A stretch of 64,000 nt of DNA. Source: Curtobacterium pusillum (GTDB lineage Bacteria > Actinomycetota > Actinomycetes > Actinomycetales > Microbacteriaceae). The position numbers and the translations under genes are program-made. Below are positions 52,406 through 61,278 of this stretch, piece after piece. A model generated the notes under the pieces. It saw only the letters and a list, made by a program, of their open reading frames with translations. It searched no databases and was not told the origin of the DNA. The stretch is taken from assembly GCF_007673235.1 (NCBI RefSeq), contig NZ_VDZH01000002.1:637652-701651 (forward strand). Direction: 5' to 3'. How positions within the stretch are numbered: position 1 is the stretch's first letter; each line of letters begins with the position of its first letter.

Positions 52406-52924
52406 GTGAGCAACCAGTACCCGCCGCCGTACGGTCAGAACCAGAACCCGTACGGGCAGCAGCCCTACGGCGCGCAGAACCCGTACGGCGCTCCGACGTC
52501 GAACGGGCAGCAGCAGGGCCAGCCGCCCCTCTGGGCGCCCTGGTACGGGATCCCGTTCCCGCAGGCGTTCCTGCGCTTCTGGAAGAAGTACGTCCGGTTC
52601 GACGGCCGCGCCAGCAAGAGCGAGTACTGGTTCTGGGCGCTCTGGTACGTGATCGGCAACGTCGCTGCGGGCATCGTCGGATCGGTCTTCAACGTCCTGC
52701 CGTTCATCTCGAACGGCGACGACGGCGTCGTCCGGCTGTGGGCGCTCGCGACGTTCATCGGGTTCATCGCCCTGACCGTGCGACGGCTCCACGACGTGAA
52801 CCTCAGCGGGTACTTCGCGCTGTTCTTCATCTTCCCGCCGATCGGGGTGCTGTTCTCGCTCATCGTCGGGCTGATCGGCACCGTTCCGCAGGGCCAGCAG
52901 TACGATCGGCCCGATCGCGGCTGA
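52406..52924 (+). CDS. DUF805 membrane protein, first of three
   Basis: 172 residues. A hydrophilic Tyr/Gln/Pro/Asn-rich head (NQNPYGQQPYGAQNPYG) is followed by the DUF805 core: FLRFWKKYVRFDGRASKSEYWF, several membrane spans and RRLHDVNLSGYFAL, ending QYDRPDRG. Function unknown; the family is common in actinobacteria. GTG start with a GGAAGGA site. Part of a three-gene run of paralogues. Confidence 0.9.
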   Translation: MSNQYPPPYGQNQNPYGQQPYGAQNPYGAPTSNGQQQGQPPLWAPWYGIPFPQAFLRFWKKYVRFDGRASKSEYWFWALWYVIGNVAAGIVGSVFNVLPFISNGDDGVVRLWALATFIGFIALTVRRLHDVNLSGYFALFFIFPPIGVLFSLIVGLIGTVPQGQQYDRPDRG

Positions 52925-53028
52925 CCAGCCGTTCCGTGGTCCCGACACCCCCGTCACGAACTGACGGGGGTGACGGCGTTCTGGTTGACTCTGAGCCGAC
53001 ACCGTCAGCCGACACACAGGGGGACCCC

Positions 53029-53553
53029 GTGAGTGACCAGTACCCGAACCAGAACCCGTACGGCCAGCAGCCGGCACCGACCGGACCCGGGGGCGAGCCG
53101 CCGCTCTGGGCGCCGTACTACGGCATCTCGTTCGGCAAGGCGTTCTCGCGCTTCTTCAAGAAGTACGCGAAGTTCTCCGGTCGCGCGAGCCGGAGCGAGT
53201 ACTGGTGGTGGTACCTCTGGAGCGCCATCATCGGCACGGTCGGGTCGATCATCTCGGGCATCCTGACCGCCGCCACGGGTACCACGACCACCACGACGAC
53301 CTCGAACTACACGGGCTTCTCGACCATGTCGACGAACCCGCTGGTGGGCACGCCGTTCTGGATCATCGGCCTCGCGCTCATCATCCCGACGCTGGCGCTG
53401 ATCGTGCGGCGCCTGCACGACGCGAACCTCAGCGGGCTCCTCGCGCTGCTGCTCATCATCCCGTTCTTCGGCGCGATCGCGGTCTTCATCATGATGTTCC
53501 TGCCGTCGAATCCCGATGGTGCGCGCTTCGACCGCCCGGAGGGTGCCCGATGA
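53029..53553 (+). CDS. DUF805 membrane protein, second of three
   Basis: 174 residues, same design: short PYGQQ-containing head, FSRFFKKYAKFSGRASRSEYW, membrane spans with an inserted threonine run (GTTTTTTTSNYTG) in the outer loop, RRLHDANLSGLLALL, ending RFDRPEGAR. GTG 53029 with a GGGGGA site. Its stop overlaps the next ATG (ATGA). Confidence 0.9.
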   Translation: MSDQYPNQNPYGQQPAPTGPGGEPPLWAPYYGISFGKAFSRFFKKYAKFSGRASRSEYWWWYLWSAIIGTVGSIISGILTAATGTTTTTTTSNYTGFSTMSTNPLVGTPFWIIGLALIIPTLALIVRRLHDANLSGLLALLLIIPFFGAIAVFIMMFLPSNPDGARFDRPEGAR

Positions 53554-54170
53554 CGAACGACGGCACGCCGCAGTGGGGCCAACCGGAAGGCGGCCAGCCC
53601 CAGCAGCCGTCCGGTCAGCAGCAGCCGTACGCGCAGCAGCCGTACGCGCAGCAGCCGTACGCCCAGCCGTACCCGCAGTACGCGCAGCCGATCCCGGTCG
53701 GCCCCGACGGTGCCCCGCCACTGTGGGCCCCCTGGTACGGCATCGGGTTCCTCGACGCCTTCACGCGGTTCTTCAAGAAGTACGCCCGGTTCGACGGGCG
53801 CGCCAGTCGCAGTGAGTACTGGTTCTGGGTGCTGGGCAACGCCATCGTGACCATCGTCCTCCTCGGGGGGTACCTGGTGTCCCTCTTCAGCTGGCTCGGG
53901 GCGAACACGACCACGGACGCGTACGGCAACACGCAGACGACGACGACCGGTGCACCCGTGCTCGCCCTCGTCTTCATCGGCCTCCTCGGGCTCTGGTGGC
54001 TGGCGACGCTCGTGCCGAACATCGCGCTCGGGTGGCGCCGCGTGCACGACGCCAACCTCGCCGGCCCGTTCTGGATCATCGCGCTGTTCGTCGGCATCGC
54101 CGCCGTCGTGTTCGGATGCCTCGGCCCGAACCCGGCCGGCGCGCAGTACGACCGCCCCGACCTGGGCTGA
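53550..54170 (+). CDS. DUF805 membrane protein, third of three
   Basis: 206 residues. Longest head, with YAQQP repeated three times, then FTRFFKKYARFDGRASRSEYWF, a threonine-rich outer loop (TTTDAYGNTQTTTTG), WRRVHDANLAGPFWI, ending QYDRPDLG. Tandem duplication followed by divergence explains the three genes. Confidence 0.9.
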   Translation: MTNDGTPQWGQPEGGQPQQPSGQQQPYAQQPYAQQPYAQPYPQYAQPIPVGPDGAPPLWAPWYGIGFLDAFTRFFKKYARFDGRASRSEYWFWVLGNAIVTIVLLGGYLVSLFSWLGANTTTDAYGNTQTTTTGAPVLALVFIGLLGLWWLATLVPNIALGWRRVHDANLAGPFWIIALFVGIAAVVFGCLGPNPAGAQYDRPDLG

Positions 54171-54178
54171 CCCACGCA

Positions 54179-54220
54179 CGACGAAGCGGCCCTCCCCGTC
54201 AGGGGAGGGCCGCTTCGTCG
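54179..54220. terminator. Bidirectional terminator
   Basis: A 19-bp stem (54179-54197 with 54202-54220, loop GTCA) containing CGACGAAGCGGCCCTCCCC, between convergent DUF805 and TNT genes. No U-run in either direction, but the stem is very strong. Confidence 0.85.
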
Positions 54221-54249
54221 TACTGGGCGTGTCGCGGAGCGACTCGGTG

Positions 54250-54891
54250 TCAGACCACCCGGAGGCGGGAGAGCGAGCCGTCCACGACGAGGTCCCGCAC
54301 CGTGACGGACGGATCCGCCGTCTGGAACCGGAGCGCGCCTCCTGGCTGGTCGAACCAGGGCTGCACGAACCGGACCGTCACCAGGAACGGCCGCTCCACC
54401 AGGTATCGGTGCGTCTCCGGCGCCTGGGCGACGTGCGGCGGCAGCGACCGCTGCGGCGCCGGGGTGTCCAGCGGGTGGAGCAGGTAGCCGTCGGGGCCGC
54501 CGATGCGGTCCACCGGGACACCCGCCGGGATCTGGATGGTGAGCCCCTGCTCGCCGGCCTGCGCGACCTGCTGCGCGAGCTGCGGGTACGTGGACGCCGC
54601 GCGGTCGCGGATCCCGTCGAGCTCGTAGCGGGGGATGTCGCGCGGCGCCGGGAACGGACGGTTGAGGAACCGCCGGAGCATCTCGACCGCGTCCTCTTCG
54701 CCCCGCGCGGTCGCGAGACGACGGGCGGTGCCGTAGTCGACGACCTCGAGCGCGAACTCGTCGTGCTGCGCCGGCACGATGCGGAGCGCACCCTCGACGG
54801 GCGGCTCGTGCAGGGTCTCGCCGGGGAGCTGCACGTAGCGGATCGTGTAGCCGAGCTGGTCGAGGATGGGGCGGGTGTCCGCGAACGTCAT
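54250..54891 (-). CDS. TNT-domain protein, free-standing
   Basis: 213 residues. C-terminal half shows PAGVPVDRIGGPDGYLL, PQRSLPP, HRYLVERPF and WFDQPGGALRFQTAD, the TNT (NAD glycohydrolase-like) pattern. The N-terminal half (about 1-110) looks like a small cytoplasmic domain (GYTIRYVQLPGETL, EFALEVVDYGTARRL). No secretion signal, no ESX neighbours, no adjacent small immunity gene. Whether it is a toxin, a housekeeping NADase or an inactive relative is open. Confidence 0.72.
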   Translation of the reverse strand: MTFADTRPILDQLGYTIRYVQLPGETLHEPPVEGALRIVPAQHDEFALEVVDYGTARRLATARGEEDAVEMLRRFLNRPFPAPRDIPRYELDGIRDRAASTYPQLAQQVAQAGEQGLTIQIPAGVPVDRIGGPDGYLLHPLDTPAPQRSLPPHVAQAPETHRYLVERPFLVTVRFVQPWFDQPGGALRFQTADPSVTVRDLVVDGSLSRLRVV

Positions 54892-54953
54892 GGAGCGGAG
54901 CCTATCGGTGGTGTCTTTGCCGAGCCTTGGACGATGCCGAGCGTCGGCCGGTG

Positions 54954-55727
54954 TCAGGCCTTGCCCCGCATCAGTGCTTGCTTGACCTCCGAGATGGCCT
55001 TGGTGACCTGGATGCCGCGCGGGCAGGCGTCGGTGCAGTTGAAGGTCGTGCGGCAGCGCCAGACGCCTTCCTTGTCGTTGAGGATGTCGAGGCGCACGTC
55101 AGCGGCGTCGTCGCGCGAGTCGAAGATGAAGCGGTGCGCGTTCACGATCGCGGCCGGGCCGAAGTACTGGCCGTCGGTCCAGAACACCGGGCAGGACGAC
55201 GTGCACGCGGCGCAGAGGATGCACTTCGTGGTGTCGTCGAAGCGGGCGCGGTCGGCGACGGACTGCACACGCTCCTTGCCCTTCTCCGGAGCGGAGCTGG
55301 CCTGCAGGAACGGCTGGACCTCGCGGAAGGACTTGAAGAAGGGCTCCATGTCGACGACGAGGTCCTTCTCGAGCGGCAGGCCCTTGATCGCCTCGACGTA
55401 GATCGGCTTGGACACGTCGAGGTCCTTGATGAGGGTCTTGCACGCGAGCCGGTTGCGGCCGTTGATGCGCATCGCGTCGGACCCGCACACGCCGTGCGCA
55501 CAGGAGCGTCGGAAGGTCAGCGACCCGTCCTGGTCCCACTTGATCTTGTGCAGCGCGTCGAGGATGCGGTCGGTCGGCAGCATCATGACGTCGAAGTCCT
55601 GCCAGCGCGGCTCGTCGTCGACGTCCGGGTCGAAGCGCCGGATGATCAGGGTGACGGGGAACGAACCGGGAGGGGCGTCCTGCACCGTGTCGGTACGGGG
55701 TGCGTCGGAGACCAGGGTGTCGGTCAT
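54954..55727 (-). CDS. sdhB: Succinate dehydrogenase iron-sulfur subunit
   Basis: 257 residues. The [2Fe-2S] ligands lie in SCAHGVCGSDAMRINGRNRL and the following ACKTL; the [4Fe-4S] and [3Fe-4S] ligands in CILCAACTSSCPVF and CTDACPRGI. It passes electrons from SdhA to the membrane quinone site. It begins one base after the sdhA stop, last in sdhCDAB. Confidence 0.97.
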   Translation of the reverse strand: MTDTLVSDAPRTDTVQDAPPGSFPVTLIIRRFDPDVDDEPRWQDFDVMMLPTDRILDALHKIKWDQDGSLTFRRSCAHGVCGSDAMRINGRNRLACKTLIKDLDVSKPIYVEAIKGLPLEKDLVVDMEPFFKSFREVQPFLQASSAPEKGKERVQSVADRARFDDTTKCILCAACTSSCPVFWTDGQYFGPAAIVNAHRFIFDSRDDAADVRLDILNDKEGVWRCRTTFNCTDACPRGIQVTKAISEVKQALMRGKA

Positions 55728-55728
55728 C

Positions 55729-57522
55729 TCAGTACTTCCTCTCCATCGGCTGGTACCGCGTCACGACGACTGGTTTCCAGTCGAGGCTGATGTGGTCGTC
55801 GGCGAGTGACGAGTGCGGGTCGCCCGTCAGGTACGCCATGGTGTGCTGCATGTAGTTCTCGTCGTCGCGCTTCGGGTAGTCGTCGCGCATGTGGCCGCCG
55901 CGGCTCTCCTTGCGGTTCCGGGCCGAGTACACGACGACCTCGGCGAGGTCGAGGAGGAACCCGAGCTCGACGGCCTCGAGCAGGTCGGTGTTGAACCGCT
56001 TGCCCTTGTCCTGCACCGAGACCTGCATGAAGCGGTTCCGGAGCGTGTGGATGGTCTCGGTGACGCGCGCGAGGGACTCGTCGGTGCGGAACACCTGCGC
56101 GTTCTTGTCCATCTCGTCCTGCAGCTCCTTGCGCAGGGCGGCGACGCGCTCGGTGCCGGTCGAGGCACGGAGCTGCGCGAGCATGTCGCGGACACCGGCG
56201 GCAGGGTCCTCGGGGAGGGGCAGGAACTCGGCGGTCTTGACCCACTCGGCGGCGTTGTTGCCGGAGCGCTTGCCGAACACGTTGATGTCGAGCAGCGAGT
56301 TCGTGCCGAGGCGGTTCGAGCCGTGCACGGAGACGCAGGCGCACTCGCCGGCGGCGTACAGGCCGGGCACGACGGTGGTGTTGTCGTACAGGACCTCGGC
56401 GTCGGTGTTCGTCGGGATGCCGCCCATCGCGTAGTGCGCCGTCGGCATGACGGGGACGGGCTCGACGACGGGGTCGACACCGAGGTACGTGCGGGCGAAC
56501 TCGGTGATGTCGGGGAGCTTCGTCTCGAGTACCTCGGCACCGAGGTGCGTGCAGTCGAGGAGCACGTAGTCCTTGTTCGGGCCGGCGCCGCGGCCCTCCG
56601 CGACCTCCTGCACCATGCAGCGCGCGACGATGTCACGTGGCGCGAGGTCCTTGATGGTCGGGGCGTAGCGCTCCATGAACCGCTCGCCCGAGGCGTTGCG
56701 GAGGATCGCGCCCTCGCCGCGGGCACCCTCGGTGAGGAGGATGCCGAGGCCGGCGAGCCCGGTCGGGTGGAACTGGAAGAACTCCATGTCCTCGAGCGGC
56801 AGCCCGGTGCGCCACACGATGCCGACACCGTCGCCGGTCAGGGTGTGCGCGTTCGAGGTCGTCTTGTACATCTTGCCGAAGCCGCCGGTCGCGAAGATCA
56901 TCGCCTTGGCGTGGAAGACGTGCAGCTCACCGGTCGCGAGCTCGAATGCGACGACGCCGGCCGGCTGCTTGCGGGTGACGCCGTCCTCGCCGACGACGTC
57001 GACCATGATGAGGTCGAGCGCGTAGAACTCGTTGAAGAAGTTCACGCCGAGCTTCACGCAGTTCTGGAACAGCGTCTGCAGGATCATGTGGCCGGTGCGG
57101 TCGGCGGCGTAGCAGGCCCGGCGGACGGGGGACTTGCCGTGGTCTCGGGTGTGGCCGCCGAAGCGCCGCTGGTCGATCTTGCCCTCGGGCGTGCGGTTGA
57201 ACGGCAGACCCATGTTCTCGAGGTCGATGACCGCGTCGATCGCCTCCTTCGCCAGGATCTCGGCTGCGTCCTGGTCGACCAGGTAGTCGCCGCCCTTGAT
57301 CGTGTCGAAGGTGTGCCACTCCCACGAGTCCTCTTCGACGTTCGCCAGCGCCGCCGCCATGCCGCCCTGCGCCGCACCGGTGTGCGAGCGCGTCGGGTAC
57401 AGCTTCGAGATGACGGCCGTCTTCGCCTTCGGGCCGGCTTCGATGGCGGCACGCATGCCGGCACCACCCGCCCCGATGATGACGATGTCGAACTGGTGGT
57501 GGTGCACGGTGGTCTCGGTCAC
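55729..57522 (-). CDS. sdhA: Succinate dehydrogenase flavoprotein subunit
   Basis: 597 residues. FAD-binding [16 protein letters not shown] at the N-terminus, the flavinylated His in [35 protein letters not shown] near the active site, and the capping and C-terminal helical domains ([14 protein letters not shown]). Oxidises succinate to fumarate in the TCA cycle. Confidence 0.98.
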   Translation of the reverse strand: MTETTVHHHQFDIVIIGAGGAGMRAAIEAGPKAKTAVISKLYPTRSHTGAAQGGMAAALANVEEDSWEWHTFDTIKGGDYLVDQDAAEILAKEAIDAVIDLENMGLPFNRTPEGKIDQRRFGGHTRDHGKSPVRRACYAADRTGHMILQTLFQNCVKLGVNFFNEFYALDLIMVDVVGEDGVTRKQPAGVVAFELATGELHVFHAKAMIFATGGFGKMYKTTSNAHTLTGDGVGIVWRTGLPLEDMEFFQFHPTGLAGLGILLTEGARGEGAILRNASGERFMERYAPTIKDLAPRDIVARCMVQEVAEGRGAGPNKDYVLLDCTHLGAEVLETKLPDITEFARTYLGVDPVVEPVPVMPTAHYAMGGIPTNTDAEVLYDNTTVVPGLYAAGECACVSVHGSNRLGTNSLLDINVFGKRSGNNAAEWVKTAEFLPLPEDPAAGVRDMLAQLRASTGTERVAALRKELQDEMDKNAQVFRTDESLARVTETIHTLRNRFMQVSVQDKGKRFNTDLLEAVELGFLLDLAEVVVYSARNRKESRGGHMRDDYPKRDDENYMQHTMAYLTGDPHSSLADDHISLDWKPVVVTRYQPMERKY

Positions 57523-57571
57523 AGGGGTCTTTCCGTAGACGGTGGGAAGGCGGTCGGCAGCGGGGGTGGTG

Positions 57572-58018
57572 CTACTGCGCCGGGCAGAAGGAGGGCAGGT
57601 CCGCGGCGGCTGCGCCCGCGGGGCACGGGTCGAACGTCCAGCACACGAGCAGGCCGAGGACGATGAGCACGACGCACGCGATGAGGATGGCGACGAGCAG
57701 CGTCTTCCGGATGCCCGGCTTCGACACGTAGTCGTTGACGATCGTCCGCATGCCGTTCGAGCCGTGGATGAGCGCGAGGACGAGCATGAGCGAGTCCCAC
57801 ACCTGCCAGAAGGGCGACGCCCACTTGCCGGCGACGAACGCGAAGTCGATCTGCTTGACGCCCTCGCCCGCCACCATGTTGACGAAGAGGTGCCCGAAGA
57901 TCAGCACGACGAGCAGGACGCCCGAGCCGCGCATGTAGATCCAGCCCCACTTCTCCCAGTTGGTGGTGCGGCGGGCTGCTGCTGCCGAGCGCGGGGGCTC
58001 GATGGTCTGCGTGGTCAT
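57572..58018 (-). CDS. sdhD: Succinate dehydrogenase membrane anchor subunit
   Basis: 148 residues with three membrane spans. [20 protein letters not shown] holds the haem-ligand His region and [16 protein letters not shown] the second conserved His. With SdhC it forms the quinone- and haem-binding anchor. Confidence 0.94.
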   Translation of the reverse strand: MTTQTIEPPRSAAAARRTTNWEKWGWIYMRGSGVLLVVLIFGHLFVNMVAGEGVKQIDFAFVAGKWASPFWQVWDSLMLVLALIHGSNGMRTIVNDYVSKPGIRKTLLVAILIACVVLIVLGLLVCWTFDPCPAGAAAADLPSFCPAQ

Positions 58019-58030
58019 CGGTGTGCCCCC

Positions 58031-58480
58031 TTAGTTGAAGTCGGCGACGAGGTTCATGAGCTGGCGCGGCAGGAAGCCCGCGATGGCGATCGCCCAGAGG
58101 ACGATCACGATCCAGAACATGGCCCGCTGGTACTTGGGGCCCTTCGACCAGAAGTCGATGAGGATGATCCGGAGCCCGTTGAACGCGTGGAACACGATGG
58201 CCATGACGAGGGCGATCTCGCCGAGGTTCATGATCGGCGTCTTGTAGGTGCCGATCACCGCGTTGTAGGCCTCCGGTGAGAGCCGCACGAGTGCCGTGTC
58301 GAGGATGTGCACGAGCAGGAAGAAGTAGATCGCGACGCCGGTGATCCGGTGCAGGACCCAGGACCACATGCCGGTGGACCCGCGGTAGAGCGTTCCCTGC
58401 GGTGTCCGAGAAGCGCGCGGCGCCTCGATCGTCACCTGGGGTGCGGCGGTCGCCGTACCCCCTCCGGTCTGCTCGGCCAT
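58031..58480 (-). CDS. sdhC: Succinate dehydrogenase cytochrome b556 subunit
   Basis: 149 residues. After a cytoplasmic head, GMWSWVLHRITGVAIYFFLL is the typical SdhC signature, followed by VMAIVFHAFNGLRIILID with the haem-ligand His. ATG 58480 has a GGGAGGAC site. First gene of sdhCDAB. Confidence 0.95.
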   Translation of the reverse strand: MAEQTGGGTATAAPQVTIEAPRASRTPQGTLYRGSTGMWSWVLHRITGVAIYFFLLVHILDTALVRLSPEAYNAVIGTYKTPIMNLGEIALVMAIVFHAFNGLRIILIDFWSKGPKYQRAMFWIVIVLWAIAIAGFLPRQLMNLVADFN

Positions 58481-58501
58481 GAGCTCGTCCTCCCATAGGA
58501 C

Positions 58502-58524
58502 GGGCTCGCCCGATCGGCGAGCCC
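58502..58524. terminator. Hairpin between the glycosyltransferase and sdhC
   Basis: GGGCTCGCC (58502-58510) pairs with GGCGAGCCC (58516-58524), loop CGATC. It lies 36 bp behind the minus-strand glycosyltransferase and just before sdhC, so it probably ends the former and leaves sdhC to its own promoter. Confidence 0.65.
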
Positions 58525-58559
58525 TTGCCGTTCGTGTTCGTGTTCGGAACACGACCATC

Positions 58560-59798
58560 CTATGCGCGTGCGCTGACCTTCTCGTGCCACCCGGCCCGTG
58601 CACCCCGCGTCGTGGCTGGCGGCGCGCCGATCGTGCGGGCCGTGTCGTGGTGGTCGAGCAGCTGGTCGCCGACCGCCTCCCACGTCGTGCCCTCGACGCG
58701 GAGTCGTCCCGCGGACCCCATCCGGTCCGCGAGCGCACGGTCGTGGTGCAGGCGCAGGACCGCCCGGCGGAGCGCCTGCGGTGCGTCCGGGTCGTACAGC
58801 TCGCCGTCGAGTCCGGGCGCGACGAGGTCCAACGGGCCGCCCGACGCCGGTGCGATGACCGGCAGGCCGCTGGCGTGCGCCTCCTGCAGGGTCTGGCCGA
58901 AGGTCTCCGCGGGGCCGGTGTGCACGAACAGGTCGAGGGCCGCGTACGCGTCCGCCAGCGCGTCGCCGCGCAGCGGGCCGGTGAAGGTCACGTCCAGGTG
59001 ACGGAGCCGTCGTTCGAGGACGGGCCTGGAGGGACCGCCTCCTGCGACCACGATCCGGATGCCCGGGATGCCGCCGAGCTCCGCGAGCCGCTCGACCTCC
59101 TTCTCCGGTGCCAGCCGCCCCACGTACCCGACGATCGTCTCGCCGCCCGGCGCGATGCGCCGACGCAGCGCACGGACGTGGCCCGAGTGGCGACGTGACG
59201 GGTGGAACAGCTCCGTGTCGACGCCGCGTCCCCATCGCGCGACGCGCGGGACGCCGTCCTCCGCCAGCATCGCGGCGGTGGCGCTCGACGGCGCGAGCGT
59301 CAGCGAGGCGCCGGAGTGGATGCGCCCCAGGATCTTCCTGACCAACGGGACGGTCGCGGTCAGGCCGTTGCGGCGGGCGAACCCGGCCACGTCGGTCTGG
59401 AAGACGGCGACGGAGGGGATGCCGAGCCTCCCGGCTGCCGTGATCGCGCGCCCACCCAACAGGAACGGACTCGCGGCGTGGAGGACGTCGGCGCCGGAGG
59501 CGGCGAGGATCGTGTCGAGTACCGGATGGGGGAGTGCTACCGGGAACTGCCGGTACGCGACGGCGGGCACGCGGTGGACGTCGAAGGAGCGGTAGCGCTC
59601 GACCTCGGTCCGGGATCGGAACTGGGCGAGGCCCGGGGTGTCCGGCGCGATCACGACCGCGCGGTGGCCACGGCGTTCCAGGTGGTCGAGGACCGCCAGG
59701 ACGCTGGTGGTCACGCCGTTGAGGGTGGGCAGGAAGCTCTCGGTCACGACGGCGACGGTCCGTTGGGACGTGCCGCGCTCCACGCTGCGTGCGTTCAT
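58560..59798 (-). CDS. GT4-type glycosyltransferase, mannosyltransferase-like
   Basis: About 412 residues. N-terminal VAVVTESFLPTLNGVTTSVL and the C-terminal GYVGRLAPEKEVERL, GPAETFGQTLQEAHASGLPVIAPASGG are the family-4 GT-B pattern, close to PimB-like alpha-mannosyltransferases that use GDP-mannose or nucleotide-mannose. The divergent manC gene next to it supports mannose use in lipids or glycans. Two ATGs (59798 and 59810) are possible; neither has a clear ribosome site. Confidence 0.88.
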   Translation of the reverse strand: MNARSVERGTSQRTVAVVTESFLPTLNGVTTSVLAVLDHLERRGHRAVVIAPDTPGLAQFRSRTEVERYRSFDVHRVPAVAYRQFPVALPHPVLDTILAASGADVLHAASPFLLGGRAITAAGRLGIPSVAVFQTDVAGFARRNGLTATVPLVRKILGRIHSGASLTLAPSSATAAMLAEDGVPRVARWGRGVDTELFHPSRRHSGHVRALRRRIAPGGETIVGYVGRLAPEKEVERLAELGGIPGIRIVVAGGGPSRPVLERRLRHLDVTFTGPLRGDALADAYAALDLFVHTGPAETFGQTLQEAHASGLPVIAPASGGPLDLVAPGLDGELYDPDAPQALRRAVLRLHHDRALADRMGSAGRLRVEGTTWEAVGDQLLDHHDTARTIGAPPATTRGARAGWHEKVSARA

Positions 59799-59953
59799 GG
59801 CACGGCCCATGGTCCGCGCGCCGTGTGTCCCGGTGGGGCCGTCGACGTGAACGGGGCGCGCGCACGGGGTGAACAGGCCGTGCGGGTGACCGCATGCGGG
59901 AAGCGTGCGGGAAGCACCCAGGTCGTACCCGTCGGCACCGGTACGGTGGCCAC

Positions 59954-61069
59954 GTGGCAGACGCACTCGAGGACTTCTACGCGATCATCCCCGCCGGGGG
60001 CATCGGATCGCGGCTGTGGCCGTTGTCGCGGGCGGACGCGCCCAAGTTCCTGCACGACCTGACCGGCTCGGGCACCTCGCTGCTCCGGCAGACGTGGGAC
60101 CGGCTCGCGCCGCTCGCCGGTGACCAGCGGATCATGGTCGTGACCGGCCGTGCGCACCGTGTCGCCGTCGAGTCGCAGCTGCCGGGCGTCGCGGACCACA
60201 ACGTCGTGCTCGAGAGCGAGCCGAAGGACTCCACGGCGGCCATCGGTCTGGCCGCGGCGATCCTCCGTCGTCGTGAGCCCGACGTCGTCATCGGGTCGTT
60301 CGCGGCGGACCACGTCATCGGCGACGAGCGCGGCTTCCGACGCTCCGTCCGCGAGGCCGTCGTCGCCGCGCGTGCCGGCTACGTGACGACGATCGGCATC
60401 ACGCCGACCGAACCCGCGATCGGTTTCGGCTACATCCACGCGCACGGGGACCCCCTCGGCATCGAGGGCGCCCCGACCGCGCACGCCGTCCGGTCCTTCG
60501 TCGAGAAGCCGGACCTCGAGACCGCCCGCTCGTACGTCGAGCAGGGCACGTACCTCTGGAACGCCGGCATGTTCATCGCCCGCGCCGACGTCCTGCTCGC
60601 CGAGATCGGCCGGACGAAGCCCGAGCTGCTCGCCGGGCTCGAGGAGCTGGCCGACGCGTGGGACACCTCGTCCCGCGGGGCCGTCGTCGACGCGGTGTGG
60701 CCGGAGCTCGAGAAGATCGCCATCGACTACACCGTCGCCGAACCCGCTGCGGCCGCCGGTCGCATGGCCGTCATCCCGGGCGACTTCGACTGGGACGACG
60801 TCGGGGACTTCGCGTCCCTGGCGAAGCTGCAGTCCGGCGGCCGGGCGAACAACCTCGCCGTGCTGGGCGACGGCGCCCGCATCCTGGCGGACTCGTCGAG
60901 CGGGATCGTCGTCTCGCACAGTCAGCGGCTCATCTCGCTCATCGGGGTCGAGGACATCGTCGTCGTGGACACCCCCGACGCCCTGCTCGTGACCACCAGT
61001 GCGAACGCGCAGCGGGTCAAGGGTGTGGTGGATGCACTGAAGATCAGCGGCCGCGGCGACGTCCTGTAG
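59954..61069 (+). CDS. manC: Mannose-1-phosphate guanylyltransferase
   Basis: 371 residues. Nucleotidyltransferase signature IIPAGGIGSRLWPLSRADAPKFL (given in part as PAGGIGSRLWPLSR), SFAADHVI, RSFVEKPDLETA and YLWNAGMFIARAD, and a short left-handed helix end; no phosphomannose isomerase domain is fused. It makes GDP-mannose. TACGGT ends six bases before GTG 59954, suggesting a leaderless message. Confidence 0.94.
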   Translation: MADALEDFYAIIPAGGIGSRLWPLSRADAPKFLHDLTGSGTSLLRQTWDRLAPLAGDQRIMVVTGRAHRVAVESQLPGVADHNVVLESEPKDSTAAIGLAAAILRRREPDVVIGSFAADHVIGDERGFRRSVREAVVAARAGYVTTIGITPTEPAIGFGYIHAHGDPLGIEGAPTAHAVRSFVEKPDLETARSYVEQGTYLWNAGMFIARADVLLAEIGRTKPELLAGLEELADAWDTSSRGAVVDAVWPELEKIAIDYTVAEPAAAAGRMAVIPGDFDWDDVGDFASLAKLQSGGRANNLAVLGDGARILADSSSGIVVSHSQRLISLIGVEDIVVVDTPDALLVTTSANAQRVKGVVDALKISGRGDVL

Positions 61070-61093
61070 CGCTCCATCACGAAAAGCGCTTGA

Positions 61094-61113
61094 CGCCCCC
61101 AGAACTGGGGGCG
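61094..61113 (+). terminator. Hairpin behind manC
   Basis: CGCCCCCAG-AA-CTGGGGGCG, 24 bp after the manC stop, without a U-run. The next 165 bp hold the promoter region of the BMP gene, where TACTGT at about 61215 is the best -10. Confidence 0.65.
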
Positions 61114-61278
61114 GAACGGTGACTCCGCGTTACGGGCGCGTTTCGGCGCGGTCGCGATCCCGTAACTGATCCACAGACCCCTCCGAGGTCGTTCTGTACC
61201 GGCCGGGCGGTCGTGTACTGTCGCCACGATCGCCCGGAACGCACGTGGTCCGGGCACGCTCCCCGGAGGAACCCACCC

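Noticed and set aside
52440..53680. CRISPR-like array in the repeated CAGCAGCCGTACG units
   Set aside because: These are in-frame codon repeats of the Tyr/Gln/Pro-rich heads of DUF805 proteins, without spacers.
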